Positions 1 to 7,759 of a DNA stretch of 25,536 nt are shown in pieces; the stretch's first letter is position 1, and each line of letters opens with the position of its first letter. Below the pieces are notes generated by a model. It was not told where the DNA came from. It saw only the letters and a program-made list of their open reading frames with translations, and made no database searches. This DNA is from Candidatus Hydrogenedentota bacterium (GTDB lineage: Bacteria > Hydrogenedentota > Hydrogenedentia > Hydrogenedentales > JAGMZX01), in the NCBI GenBank assembly GCA_029556545.1, contig JAKQEQ010000102.1:1-25536 (forward strand), given 5' to 3'. A program made the translations under genes and the position numbers.

Positions 1-2244
1 GTGGAAATCTCGGGCGCGACGACGGCGACGCTGACGATTGACCGTCCGTTGTATCAGATTCACACGGGCGATTACCGTTGCGTGGTGACGGACTCGTATC
101 CGGGCACTCCGCCCGCGCCGCCGGAGAGCACCGCGACTTCGAACGAGTCCGATGTGACGATCCGGGACCGGATAGCGATCGTACGGCAGCCGGTGGGCGG
201 CGAGTACTACAATGGGAACGTCGAGTACATGAACGTGGCGGTGATCGGCGGCGTGCCGGTTCCGGCCACGCCGACCCCGGAGAATCCGTGCCCGGCGCCG
301 GATAACTACGGGTTCGCGTGGCGCTACAACGGCGTGTCGATAACGCCTTCGCCGCGGAACCCGATGAAGTTCGACCCGGTGAAGTCGGGTGCGGCCCCGG
401 CGCCGCCGTTTATCTATCCGGACAACGTGGGCTACAGCGGCAATTACAACGTGACGGTAACGCTTCAGCCTGTAGGCACGCTGCCGAGTCCCGACGACCT
501 GAGGACGTCGGCGAACGCGGCGATCGTGGTGCGGCCCGAGGTGAGCTTCTCGACGGCGCCGCAGGACGATACGAAGAACGTGACGGAAGACGTGACGTTC
601 ACGGCGCAGGCGACGGGCGGGTATCCGTTCACCACGGGGGACCCATACACGTACGCGTGGACCTGGAACGGGAACCTGCTGGTGAACGGGAATCACCCGT
701 CGGGATCGGGTTCGCAGGTGTCCGGCGCGGGGACGACATCGATCACGGTGACGGGTCTGCGTCTAGCGGACGCGGGAACGTACGCGGTGGTGGCGAATGA
801 CGCGAAGGCGCCGTGCCCCGGCCCGACGCCGGGTCATCAGAACAAGTGCACGGCGACGGCGTCGGCCACGCTGACGGTCTCGAATCACATCACGATTGTG
901 GACGAGCCGGACGACCTGGACGTGTACGATGGCGACAACGTGAGCTTCTCGGTGACGCCGGACGGCGGCGATCCGGGTTCGTACAGCTACGAGTGGTACT
1001 GGAACAACGGTGTGTTCGAGACGCAATTGAGCAACGGTGCGCACCCGTCGGGCTCAGGCGCGACGGTGAGCGGCGCGACCTCGGCGACGCTGCAGCTTGG
1101 CGGCGTGCGCGTGGGCGCGACCGCGCAGACGAGCGACGCGGGCGAGTACCGCGCGATCGTCCGGGACACCGTGCCGGCGAACAACGCGGGCGAATCGCTT
1201 CCGGCGACATTGGGCGTGTACGCGGCGGTATCGGTGACGACGCATCCGGCGTCCGCGAACCGCTATGATGGCGAGAGCGTGTCGTTCTCGGTGGTTGCGA
1301 CGGGCGGCCTGCGCGGCGAGCGCAGCTACCTGTGGGAGGTGAGCACGGACGGCGGCGGGAGTTGGTCGCCGCTGAGCAACGGGGGCGTCGTGTCCGGCGC
1401 GACATCGACAACGCTGACGCTGGCGTCGGTGGCGCTGGCCGACGACGCGAACCGGTACCGGTGCCAGGTGACGTCGTTGCCTTCGGAGGTTGGCGGTTCG
1501 CCGTCGAGCAACTGGGAGGCGACGTCGAATTCGGCGACGCTGCGGGTCTCGGACGCGCTGGTGATCCTGGATCGTCCGGCGGACGTGCAAGCCTACGTGA
1601 GCGAGCCGCCGTTCCAGCTCCGGGTCCACTTCGAGGGCGGGATGCCGCCGTACAGTTCGATGTGGCGTCGCGCGGGCGTTAACCCGGTGGTGGCGGAGCA
1701 GAACGCGGGCGCGGGGACGATCATCCTTGGCGCCCCGAACACGACGGTGCTGACCGTGTCGCCGACGGCGTTGGGCGCGGGCCTGTACACGTTCGCGGCG
1801 CAGTTGACGGACCAGGTGAAGATGACGCGTTCGGACACGGGTACGGTCGAGATCGCGAACGATCTGCAGTTCATCCGCGGTCTGGAGAACAAGTTCGTGC
1901 GGCTGCGGCAGCGTTTCGAGTGGTCGGTCGAGGTGGCGGGCGGTCTGGGTACGGTGCGCTTCCAGTGGTACAAGGACGACGGCACGAAGGCGTTTGTGCC
2001 GCTGGCTGACGATGCCTTGCATACGGGCACGCAGACGACGGAGATGACCTTCGTCGAGATCGCGCAGGAAGACGAGGGCCTATACCAAGTGGTGGTGTCG
2101 GACGACTTCACCAGTATCGAGTCGCAGGCGCAGTTGACGGTTGGCACGGCGTTGCCGGTGGCCGGTCTTGCCGGCGTTGCGGCGTTGGCGCTTGCCAGCG
2201 CGTTGGCGGGCGCGGGCGCGTTGCGGCGTCGCCGGCGGTGCTAG
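1..2244 (+). CDS. Ig-like repeat surface protein with C-terminal sorting/anchor signal (5' partial)
   Basis: The reading frame is open from the first base, and the first residues lie inside an Ig-like unit, so the gene starts upstream. What is present is one partial and about six full Ig-like units of roughly 90-120 residues. Each follows the pattern VSFSV..GG, a Trp strand (YAWTW, YEWYW, YLWEV), a loop such as HPSGSG..VSGA, then a closing ADAGxY.xxVxD strand typical of I-set/Ig_3 folds. Residues 718-722 (LPVAG) start a hydrophobic segment to about 741, followed by RRRRRC at the very end. This is the motif-TM-Arg layout of PEP-CTERM/VPLPA-CTERM-like sorting signals processed by exosortase-type enzymes. 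No sortase gene is in the window. The likely role is a cell-surface or extracellular adhesive or structural protein; no catalytic domain is seen. A hairpin terminator follows the stop. Confidence 0.85.
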   Translation: MEISGATTATLTIDRPLYQIHTGDYRCVVTDSYPGTPPAPPESTATSNESDVTIRDRIAIVRQPVGGEYYNGNVEYMNVAVIGGVPVPATPTPENPCPAPDNYGFAWRYNGVSITPSPRNPMKFDPVKSGAAPAPPFIYPDNVGYSGNYNVTVTLQPVGTLPSPDDLRTSANAAIVVRPEVSFSTAPQDDTKNVTEDVTFTAQATGGYPFTTGDPYTYAWTWNGNLLVNGNHPSGSGSQVSGAGTTSITVTGLRLADAGTYAVVANDAKAPCPGPTPGHQNKCTATASATLTVSNHITIVDEPDDLDVYDGDNVSFSVTPDGGDPGSYSYEWYWNNGVFETQLSNGAHPSGSGATVSGATSATLQLGGVRVGATAQTSDAGEYRAIVRDTVPANNAGESLPATLGVYAAVSVTTHPASANRYDGESVSFSVVATGGLRGERSYLWEVSTDGGGSWSPLSNGGVVSGATSTTLTLASVALADDANRYRCQVTSLPSEVGGSPSSNWEATSNSATLRVSDALVILDRPADVQAYVSEPPFQLRVHFEGGMPPYSSMWRRAGVNPVVAEQNAGAGTIILGAPNTTVLTVSPTALGAGLYTFAAQLTDQVKMTRSDTGTVEIANDLQFIRGLENKFVRLRQRFEWSVEVAGGLGTVRFQWYKDDGTKAFVPLADDALHTGTQTTEMTFVEIAQEDEGLYQVVVSDDFTSIESQAQLTVGTALPVAGLAGVAALALASALAGAGALRRRRRC

Positions 2245-2276
2245 ACAGCCCGCTTCGCATCTGATTGCGTAGTCAG

Positions 2277-2314
2277 GCCGCCGGTCCTGAAATAGGGGCC
2301 GGCGGCTTCTTGTT
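2277..2314 (+). terminator. Probable intrinsic terminator after the Ig-like protein
   Basis: GCCGCCGG (2277-2284) pairs with CCGGCGGC (2299-2306) across a 14-base loop region that can pair further, and is followed by TTCTTGTT. It lies 33 bases after the stop codon and ahead of the next gene's start. The T-tract is interrupted, so termination strength is uncertain. Confidence 0.6.
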
Positions 2315-2348
2315 CAGGGTATTGGTCGCTTGGTGAAAGGCAGAAGCA

Positions 2349-5300
2349 GTGGCACGTAGTATATTTGCCGGCACAACGATGGGGTGCGCCGCCGTCGCGT
2401 TGTTGGTGGTTGCGGCGTCTGGCGGGGCTGCGGAGGGCATTGAGCGGTACGATAAACTGGCCGTTACCGCGTCGCAGGACTTTTTCGAGACAAGCGACGC
2501 GCTTCCCGCGCGGGTGTCCGCCAAGGCGGAGACAGGCTGCATCGAGTTTGTGGGCCAAGTCGGGGGAATCTGCGCCACGGTGGCCGTCTCGGGCACGACG
2601 GTGCTTGTGGGCGAAGGGCCGCGGCTGACGGTCGTGGACGCGACGACGCCGACGATGCCTCAGGCCTTGGCGAGCACTCACTTCTCGGAGTTGGTTCAGG
2701 ACGTTACGGTGGTCGGCGACCTCGCCTACGTGGCCAACGGGCCGGCGGGACTGCATATCGTCGATATTGCGGATCCGTCGGCGCCGACTTTGCTTGGCGG
2801 GGTTGTGACCCCGGCGCCCGCGCGCGGTGTCGGTGTGGCGGGGCGGCTGGCGTTCGTAGGCATGGGGGCTGCGGGGCTGCAACTGGTGTTCGTCAACGTA
2901 CCGACCCGGCCTACCTTGGGCAATTTGGTGGACACGCCGGGGAACGCGCGCGGCGTGGCGGCGGCGGGGAACTTCGCGTACGTCGGGGACGGCTACCCCG
3001 GGCTCCAGGTGGTGGATGTGTCCAACGTCCTGAGCCCGTACATTCGGGGATCGCTGGAGATGACGGGGAGCGCGCGGTCCGTGACGCTTGTGGGGAGCGT
3101 GGCATATGTCTCGGACGACTGGGCGGGTATGATCCCGGTGGACGTGAGCAACCCGTCGTCGCCGACGCAGATCGGGCGGCGCGGCGTAGCGGGCAATGTT
3201 TTTGACACGGCGGTGTCGGGCGATTTCGCGTATCTGGCGGACGGCCTGGAAGGCTTGAAAGTGGCGACGATAAGTAACCCGGATGACCTGCGGGTCATTG
3301 GGACGTATGAGACGCCGGGTTTCCTGTGGTCGGTGGCGCACAACGCGGGCACCGTTTATGCCGCGAACGGACGTTTCGGACTCCAAGTGTACAACGTGAG
3401 CGATCCGTCTCAGCCCGCGCTGATTGGCCGATTCAGCCGACCGGGGCACGTTTACGACGCCAGGGTGTCGGGGACCACGGCGTATCTGGCGTATGGCCAC
3501 GCGGGCGTGCGCATCATGGATGTGACGAATCCCGCCTCGCCCGAGATGCTCGCCGCGCATTACACGACGGGGCCGACGTTCGGCTTGGCTGTGGCCGGGG
3601 GGCTGCTCTATGTCGTTGATTGGGAAGATGGCCTGACGATATTGGACGTGAACGACCCGGCAAGTCCGGTAATGATCGGTGTGTGTGACACGCCCGGCCA
3701 GCCGCGTGCGGTGGCGGTGGCCGGCGGCCTCGCCTGCGTGGCTGACGGCGCCGCAGGATTGCAGGTCATCGACGTGGCCCAGCCGGATCAGCCGTCTCTG
3801 GTCGGTACGTGCGCGGAGGCCGCGCCCGCGTGGGATGTTCGGATCGCCGGGGGGAAAGCCTACGTGGCCTGCGGGCCGAACGGGCTGTACGTCGTCGATT
3901 TGTCCGATCCGGCCGATCCGGCGGTGCTTGGCGCGGATGACACGCACGGCGTGGTGCAATCCATAGCGATGCGAAACCAGATCGCGTATCTCGCGGCGGA
4001 CTCGGCCGGTCTGCGGATCGTGGATATGGGCAATCCCGCCGAACCGGTGCTGCTGGGCGGGCAACCCACGGGCGCCCCGGCTTGGGGCGTGGCCTTGTCC
4101 GGGAACGTGGCGGCCGTGGCGGCGGGCTACGCGGGTCTCAGCCTCATTGATGTCTCCAACCCGAGCGATCCCGCGCTGCTCGACACCTATGACACGCCCG
4201 GCGAATGCCTGGCCGTTTCGGTGTCGAACGAGACTGCTTACGTCGCCGACGGAGTGGGCGGCCTTGTCATGCTTGCGATACCGTGCGGGGCGGAAGGTGA
4301 AGGTGAAGGTGAAGGTGAAGGCGAGGGTGAGGGTGAGGGTGAGGGTGAAGGGGAAGAGGAAGGTGCGGACCTGCCCAAGTTTCTCGTCAAAGACTTTGTC
4401 GATATCAGTACGATTGAGCGCGTGTCCCTTTTTAGGTCTTCGGCGGGGCACGATTACAGCCATGTCGGCGACGAAACCTGCCGCAGCAAGAAGCACTACT
4501 TCGACCCGTATCCAGAGTTGGACCGGAGTCAACTGCGCGTATACGCGCCGGCATCGGGAACCATTGACAGACTTGAGGACGAGTGGATAGGCAAGAAGAT
4601 CGAATACATTCCCGACGGATATCCTACTTACCGCATAACAATCTTCCACATCAACGTGATCCCATCGCTTGCCGTCGGCTCTCACCTGCGGGCCGGGCAG
4701 CCGCTCGGAACGTATGCAAGTCACAACACGGACATTGCGATTCAGGGATTGGACGACTTGTATTCGTATTTTCACCTGATAACCGACGAGGTGTTTGAGA
4801 ATTATCGCGCCCGGGGCGTGCAGTCCCGGCAGGACTTTGTGATTCCTCGGTGGCTGCGCGACAGCGATCCCCTTGAATGCGACGGCCAAACGTTCCTGAC
4901 ACGCGGTACGCTCCCGGCATGGTATTACTTCGATGCGTCTGCCGAAGGCGAAGGTGAAGGCGAAGGTGAAGGCGAGGGTGAGGGCGAAGGCGAGGGTGAG
5001 GGCGAAGGCGAGGGTGAAGGCGAAGGCGAGGGTGAAGGCGAAGGCGAGGGCGAGGGTGAAGGTGAAGGTGAAGGCGAGGGTGAAGGCGAGGGTGAAGGGG
5101 AAGGCGAGGGCGAGGGCGAGGGTGAAGGTGAAGGTGAAGGTGAAGGTGAAGGCGAGGGCGAGGGTGAAGGGGAAGGCGAGGGCGAGGGTGAGGGTGAAGG
5201 CGAAGGCGAAGGCGTGCCGCCCGTTGTTTATCACTCGTCGGATGTCAACGGCGACAATCGAATAGATCTCGTGGAAGTGCTTCGGATAATCCAGTTCTAC

Positions 5301-5543
5301 AACGCGGGCGGGCTGTACTGCGCGCGTCCGCCCCACGCGACCGAGGACGGCTACGTGGCCGGGCCGGGGCTCGACACGGCCTGTACGCCACATAGCGCGG
5401 ACTATGAACCGCCGGGCGGCGACTGGAGCATTTCGTTAAGCGAATTGCTGCGGGTGGTGCAGTTGTATCAGGCGAGCGGCTACGAGTATTGCCCGGACGC
5501 GGGCACGGACGATGGATTCTGCCCGATCGTCGTATCGATGTGA
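2349..5543 (+). CDS. Secreted LVIVD beta-propeller with M23-like domain, GE linkers and dockerin-like tail
   Basis: The GTG start at 2349 is preceded by AAAGG and gives a signal peptide (hydrophobic core about residues 10-23). An ATG ten codons in is the alternative. Residues about 60-645 hold around thirteen LVIVD-type repeats of about 42 residues (VAYVADGxxGLxVVDVSxP), which form beta-propellers. A first Glu-Gly linker spans residues 649-672. Residues about 675-865 form a compact domain with GHDYSH, CRSKKHYF, YAPASGTI, FHINV and AGQPLGTY. This resembles the peptidase M23/LytM barrel, but the second HxH zinc motif is missing, so hydrolase activity is doubtful. A second linker of 45 Glu-Gly pairs covers residues 866-955. 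The tail (956-1064) has an EF-hand-like loop DVNGDNRID (965-973), a degenerate second copy ending in SELLRVVQLYQ, and several Cys, as in dockerin-like tails. Likely extracellular or surface attached; substrate unknown. Confidence 0.85.
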   Translation: MARSIFAGTTMGCAAVALLVVAASGGAAEGIERYDKLAVTASQDFFETSDALPARVSAKAETGCIEFVGQVGGICATVAVSGTTVLVGEGPRLTVVDATTPTMPQALASTHFSELVQDVTVVGDLAYVANGPAGLHIVDIADPSAPTLLGGVVTPAPARGVGVAGRLAFVGMGAAGLQLVFVNVPTRPTLGNLVDTPGNARGVAAAGNFAYVGDGYPGLQVVDVSNVLSPYIRGSLEMTGSARSVTLVGSVAYVSDDWAGMIPVDVSNPSSPTQIGRRGVAGNVFDTAVSGDFAYLADGLEGLKVATISNPDDLRVIGTYETPGFLWSVAHNAGTVYAANGRFGLQVYNVSDPSQPALIGRFSRPGHVYDARVSGTTAYLAYGHAGVRIMDVTNPASPEMLAAHYTTGPTFGLAVAGGLLYVVDWEDGLTILDVNDPASPVMIGVCDTPGQPRAVAVAGGLACVADGAAGLQVIDVAQPDQPSLVGTCAEAAPAWDVRIAGGKAYVACGPNGLYVVDLSDPADPAVLGADDTHGVVQSIAMRNQIAYLAADSAGLRIVDMGNPAEPVLLGGQPTGAPAWGVALSGNVAAVAAGYAGLSLIDVSNPSDPALLDTYDTPGECLAVSVSNETAYVADGVGGLVMLAIPCGAEGEGEGEGEGEGEGEGEGEGEEEGADLPKFLVKDFVDISTIERVSLFRSSAGHDYSHVGDETCRSKKHYFDPYPELDRSQLRVYAPASGTIDRLEDEWIGKKIEYIPDGYPTYRITIFHINVIPSLAVGSHLRAGQPLGTYASHNTDIAIQGLDDLYSYFHLITDEVFENYRARGVQSRQDFVIPRWLRDSDPLECDGQTFLTRGTLPAWYYFDASAEGEGEGEGEGEGEGEGEGEGEGEGEGEGEGEGEGEGEGEGEGEGEGEGEGEGEGEGEGEGEGEGEGEGEGEGEGEGEGEGEGEGEGEGEGVPPVVYHSSDVNGDNRIDLVEVLRIIQFYNAGGLYCARPPHATEDGYVAGPGLDTACTPHSADYEPPGGDWSISLSELLRVVQLYQASGYEYCPDAGTDDGFCPIVVSM
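4293..4364 (+). repeat. First in-frame Glu-Gly hexanucleotide tract
   Basis: Twenty-four codons alternate GAA/GAG with GGT/GGC/GGG, with one GAAGAGGAA interruption near the end. It links the propeller to the M23-like domain of the 2349-5543 protein. Confidence 0.95.
4944..5213 (+). repeat. Second in-frame Glu-Gly hexanucleotide tract (45 pairs)
   Basis: Ninety codons encode an uninterrupted Glu-Gly alternation. The bases vary only at wobble positions (GGT, GGC, GGG; GAA, GAG), which gives irregular 6-, 12- and 18-base sub-repeats. It makes a flexible, strongly acidic linker ahead of the dockerin-like tail. Length variation between strains is likely. Confidence 0.95.
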
Positions 5544-5577
5544 TTCAGCCAAGTCCGCGCAACGGTTCGAGCCGGCG

Positions 5578-7221
5578 TTACAGGGAGTCTTCCCAGTTCG
5601 CGGGCATGTCCAGTTGTTGTACCCAGACGCGTTCCTGGCCTACGTTGCGGTTCCAGTTGGTTGCCCAGACGATTTTCGAGCCGTCGTTCGCGATGGTCCC
5701 GTGCGTTTCCTCCCAGTAGGCGCCGGTTGTGCCATAGACCTTGGCCAGGTAGAAGACGCGCGGGGCGGCGGGGTCCAAGTACACCAGCGTGACCGTGCGG
5801 TCGAGCCAATTCTGCTCGGGTTCACCGAGGGGCGTTTCGGTGGATACGACGGCGTAGCCGGGGTGATTGCATGAAATGTGCACACCGCCGCGGAAACCGA
5901 TTGGGGAATTGTCGTAGAAGAGACGCATGAGCGGCACGCGATTCGTGCCCGCGTAGTCGCCACCGGCTTCGAGAATGGGCTGCGTCGCCCAATCAATCGG
6001 GATGAGGTCGATATAGTCCGTGCGCACGTTCTGCATCACGACGACCTCGTTTCCGTTCGTATCCAGGCCGACGTCCGCGTGGGCCGTGGAGTAGTCGAGG
6101 CGATTGAACTGCGTAAGGTGGCGGTTGGCCATGGTCAATCCCGTGAGGTTGCCGCCGTTGTCCCATTCACCGCCGATGAGCACGAAGTTTCCGAGGGCGG
6201 ACATGCCGACCCAGTCGATGATCGATTCGCCGGTGGATAAGGGGAGCAGCCCGAGTACTTGGTCCGGCGTCCGGTCCCAGCAGAAGACATAGCGGATTCG
6301 GTAGTCGTCATTGCTTCCCTGAATCGCGAAGGCCCAGTACCGTTTGTCTATCGAGGACTCGCCTTCGTCGCGCATCGTGATTCGATAGAGATCGGGCTGC
6401 GCCGCGAGGAGCGGGCCGATTGTCGGGTCTTGAGCAAAGTCTTTCACCGTGGTTTCGGCGCCGGTCGCGACGTTCACCCGGATGATGCGAAACGCGATGT
6501 TGCCCCAGATGAGGTCCGGGTCCTGCGGGTCCCAGCGCGGCTCCTCGATGTTGAGCGTGGCGACCAGATTGGCCGGCGTGTCATACGGGACGGAGGCGGT
6601 GCGATAGACGCGCCAATCGCCGGTGGGGAGATGCGTCAGGAGGATACGCGACCCGTCCGCGTTGAACGGGTCAAAGCGCGAGTACTCGTGGCGCATGCCT
6701 TCGGTCTGCGTAACGCGGCGCTGGCGCGTGCCAAAGGCCACGTCGTTCACGTAAGCGCCCGGCTGCGGGGCCGCCGCCGCCGGAAGCGCGTAACGCGGGT
6801 TGTCCCCCGAAAGCGGGTCCGGTACCTCCAGGAAGCCGGCAAACTCGCCCTCGCCCTCGCCTTCGCCCTCGCTTGGGCTTACGACGACATACCGTGTTTC
6901 GAAGCGGGTGTCGCTGCCGTGTTGCGTGGTCACTGTGAGCCCCACGTCATAGCTGCCGGGGTTTGGATACGTGTGCGCCGGGTGCTGCGCCAAGCTGGAG
7001 GCGCCGTCGCCGAAGGTCCACGACCAGGACGTGATGGCGCCGTCGCCGGGATTCGACGCGTCGGTGAATTGGACCGCGAGCGGCGCCGGACCGGACCGGG
7101 GCGCGGCGGTGAAGGCGGCGGTGGGGCCTTTCTTTGGCGGACAGCCCGCCATACCGGCGAGGCAGAGTGCGGACACAACGGCAGCAATCAGCGACGTGGA
7201 ACGGTTTCTCATGCGGCACAT
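5578..7221 (-). CDS. PKD-domain lipoprotein with TolB-like beta-propeller
   Basis: The ATG at 7221 has GGAG seven bases upstream and lies 34 bases below a good promoter. A more upstream in-frame ATG at 7290 overlaps the -35 box and is rejected. The protein has 547 residues. A hydrophobic segment ends in a lipobox, MAGC, with the modified Cys at residue 27. Residues about 32-115 form a PKD domain (AAFTAAPRSG, VQFTDAS, WTFGDG, HTYPNPGSY). A short Glu-Gly linker follows, then about 420 residues that read like a TolB/oligogalacturonate-lyase-type propeller (SRFDPFNADGSRILLTH, WDPQDPDLIWG, GGVHISCNHPGYAVVSTE). No catalytic set can be named. Predicted to be membrane-anchored and periplasmic or surface exposed; ligand unknown. 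It converges on the propeller gene ending at 5543, with only 34 bases between the stops. Confidence 0.85.
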   Translation of the reverse strand: MCRMRNRSTSLIAAVVSALCLAGMAGCPPKKGPTAAFTAAPRSGPAPLAVQFTDASNPGDGAITSWSWTFGDGASSLAQHPAHTYPNPGSYDVGLTVTTQHGSDTRFETRYVVVSPSEGEGEGEGEFAGFLEVPDPLSGDNPRYALPAAAAPQPGAYVNDVAFGTRQRRVTQTEGMRHEYSRFDPFNADGSRILLTHLPTGDWRVYRTASVPYDTPANLVATLNIEEPRWDPQDPDLIWGNIAFRIIRVNVATGAETTVKDFAQDPTIGPLLAAQPDLYRITMRDEGESSIDKRYWAFAIQGSNDDYRIRYVFCWDRTPDQVLGLLPLSTGESIIDWVGMSALGNFVLIGGEWDNGGNLTGLTMANRHLTQFNRLDYSTAHADVGLDTNGNEVVVMQNVRTDYIDLIPIDWATQPILEAGGDYAGTNRVPLMRLFYDNSPIGFRGGVHISCNHPGYAVVSTETPLGEPEQNWLDRTVTLVYLDPAAPRVFYLAKVYGTTGAYWEETHGTIANDGSKIVWATNWNRNVGQERVWVQQLDMPANWEDSL

Positions 7222-7261
7222 GGCGCGTCTCCAGTAGGCCCCCCCCGAGTTCCCACGCCTC

Positions 7262-7290
7262 ATTATCGCACCGCGCCTGTCCCACGGCAA
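7262..7290 (-). promoter_or_regulatory. Sigma70-type promoter of the PKD lipoprotein gene
   Basis: On the minus strand TTGCCG (7285-7290) and GATAAT (7262-7267) are separated by 17 bases. Transcription would start near 7255, about 34 bases above the ATG at 7221. A run of eight G (plus-strand C, 7239-7246) lies in this short leader. Confidence 0.6.
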
Positions 7291-7643
7291 TAGGGTAAGT
7301 CATGGCATGGGTGGCTTCGACCAGCCGGGACGAACACCGGCGATGGGGAATGCGCGTCGCTTGCGGGCGACCGAGCACGGAGAGGGCCAGCTGAAGTTGC
7401 GCCAGGGTGACGATGCGCAGCCGTAATGAAAGAGCCGCGAAGGCACTCGCCGCGAATGCCCAGCCAAGCTTGTCCCCCGAGACCGATGCCACTAACGATG
7501 GCAACGACGAAAGCGGCGTGGGGGCGCAGCGTCGTCCAGAGGCCGATTGCCAGACCCGCGCGCCGGACAAACAGGGTTTGGAGCAGGAACTTGAACGCCG
7601 CCGTACGGACCGCGGCGCGCACAAGCGCCCGGCCCGGCGTCAT
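7263..7643 (-). pseudogene. Frameshifted 5' remnant of a membrane protein
   Basis: An ATG at 7643 with GGGGA six bases upstream opens a frame with strongly GC3-rich codons and hydrophobic stretches (AAFKFLLQTLFV, AAFVVAIVSGIGLG). At the run of five G (plus-strand C, 7473-7477) the coding character moves to the next frame, which continues as GDKLGWAFAASAFAALSLRL and another hydrophobic stretch, TLAQLQLALSVLG, down to about 7370. The original frame there loses its GC3 bias. The remnant overlaps the lipoprotein promoter and has no proper 3' end. It lies downstream of the Wzz-like gene on the same strand, so a decayed polysaccharide polymerase or exporter is one guess, but no family was recognised. 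A sequencing or assembly error in the G run, or a chance open frame, are alternatives. Confidence 0.35.
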
Positions 7644-7690
7644 CGAGCGTCCCCAAAACTTTCTCCCAGGCAGCGTGCTTCACGCGGATC

Positions 7691-7722
7691 GTCCGTTGTG
7701 TCCATATCGTCCATAGTGTCCA
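7691..7722. repeat. Four 9-base phased GTCCA units (TGGACNNNA element)
   Basis: GTCCG at 7691 and GTCCA at 7700, 7709 and 7718 are spaced exactly nine bases apart. They sit in the gap between the Wzz-like gene and the membrane-protein remnant. The same unit occurs in inverted pairs at 13384-13469. No opposing arm was found here. Confidence 0.8.
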
Positions 7723-7759
7723 TGCCCCCGCGAACTCCGTGTGGCTCTTTGCGCTGCCT

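Noticed and set aside
1054-2022. A 322-codon minus-strand frame opposite the Ig-like protein.
   Set aside because: Highly Arg/His-rich reverse reading of GC-rich repeats; no start signals or domain pattern.
4290-5213. Possible CRISPR or tandem-repeat array because of regular repetition.
   Set aside because: The period is six bases, there are no spacers, and the tract stays in frame as Glu-Gly codons.
2241-5393. A 1050-codon open frame on the minus strand, antisense to the propeller gene, with long Phe-Thr-Leu-Ala runs.
   Set aside because: The runs are the reverse reading of the Glu-Gly codons, the rest is Arg/His-rich, and the plus strand has a signal peptide and clear propeller repeats.
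6259-7293. A 344-codon plus-strand frame opposite the PKD lipoprotein.
   Set aside because: The minus strand has a lipobox, PKD motifs, ribosome site and promoter; the plus frame is Val/Arg-rich with no domain.
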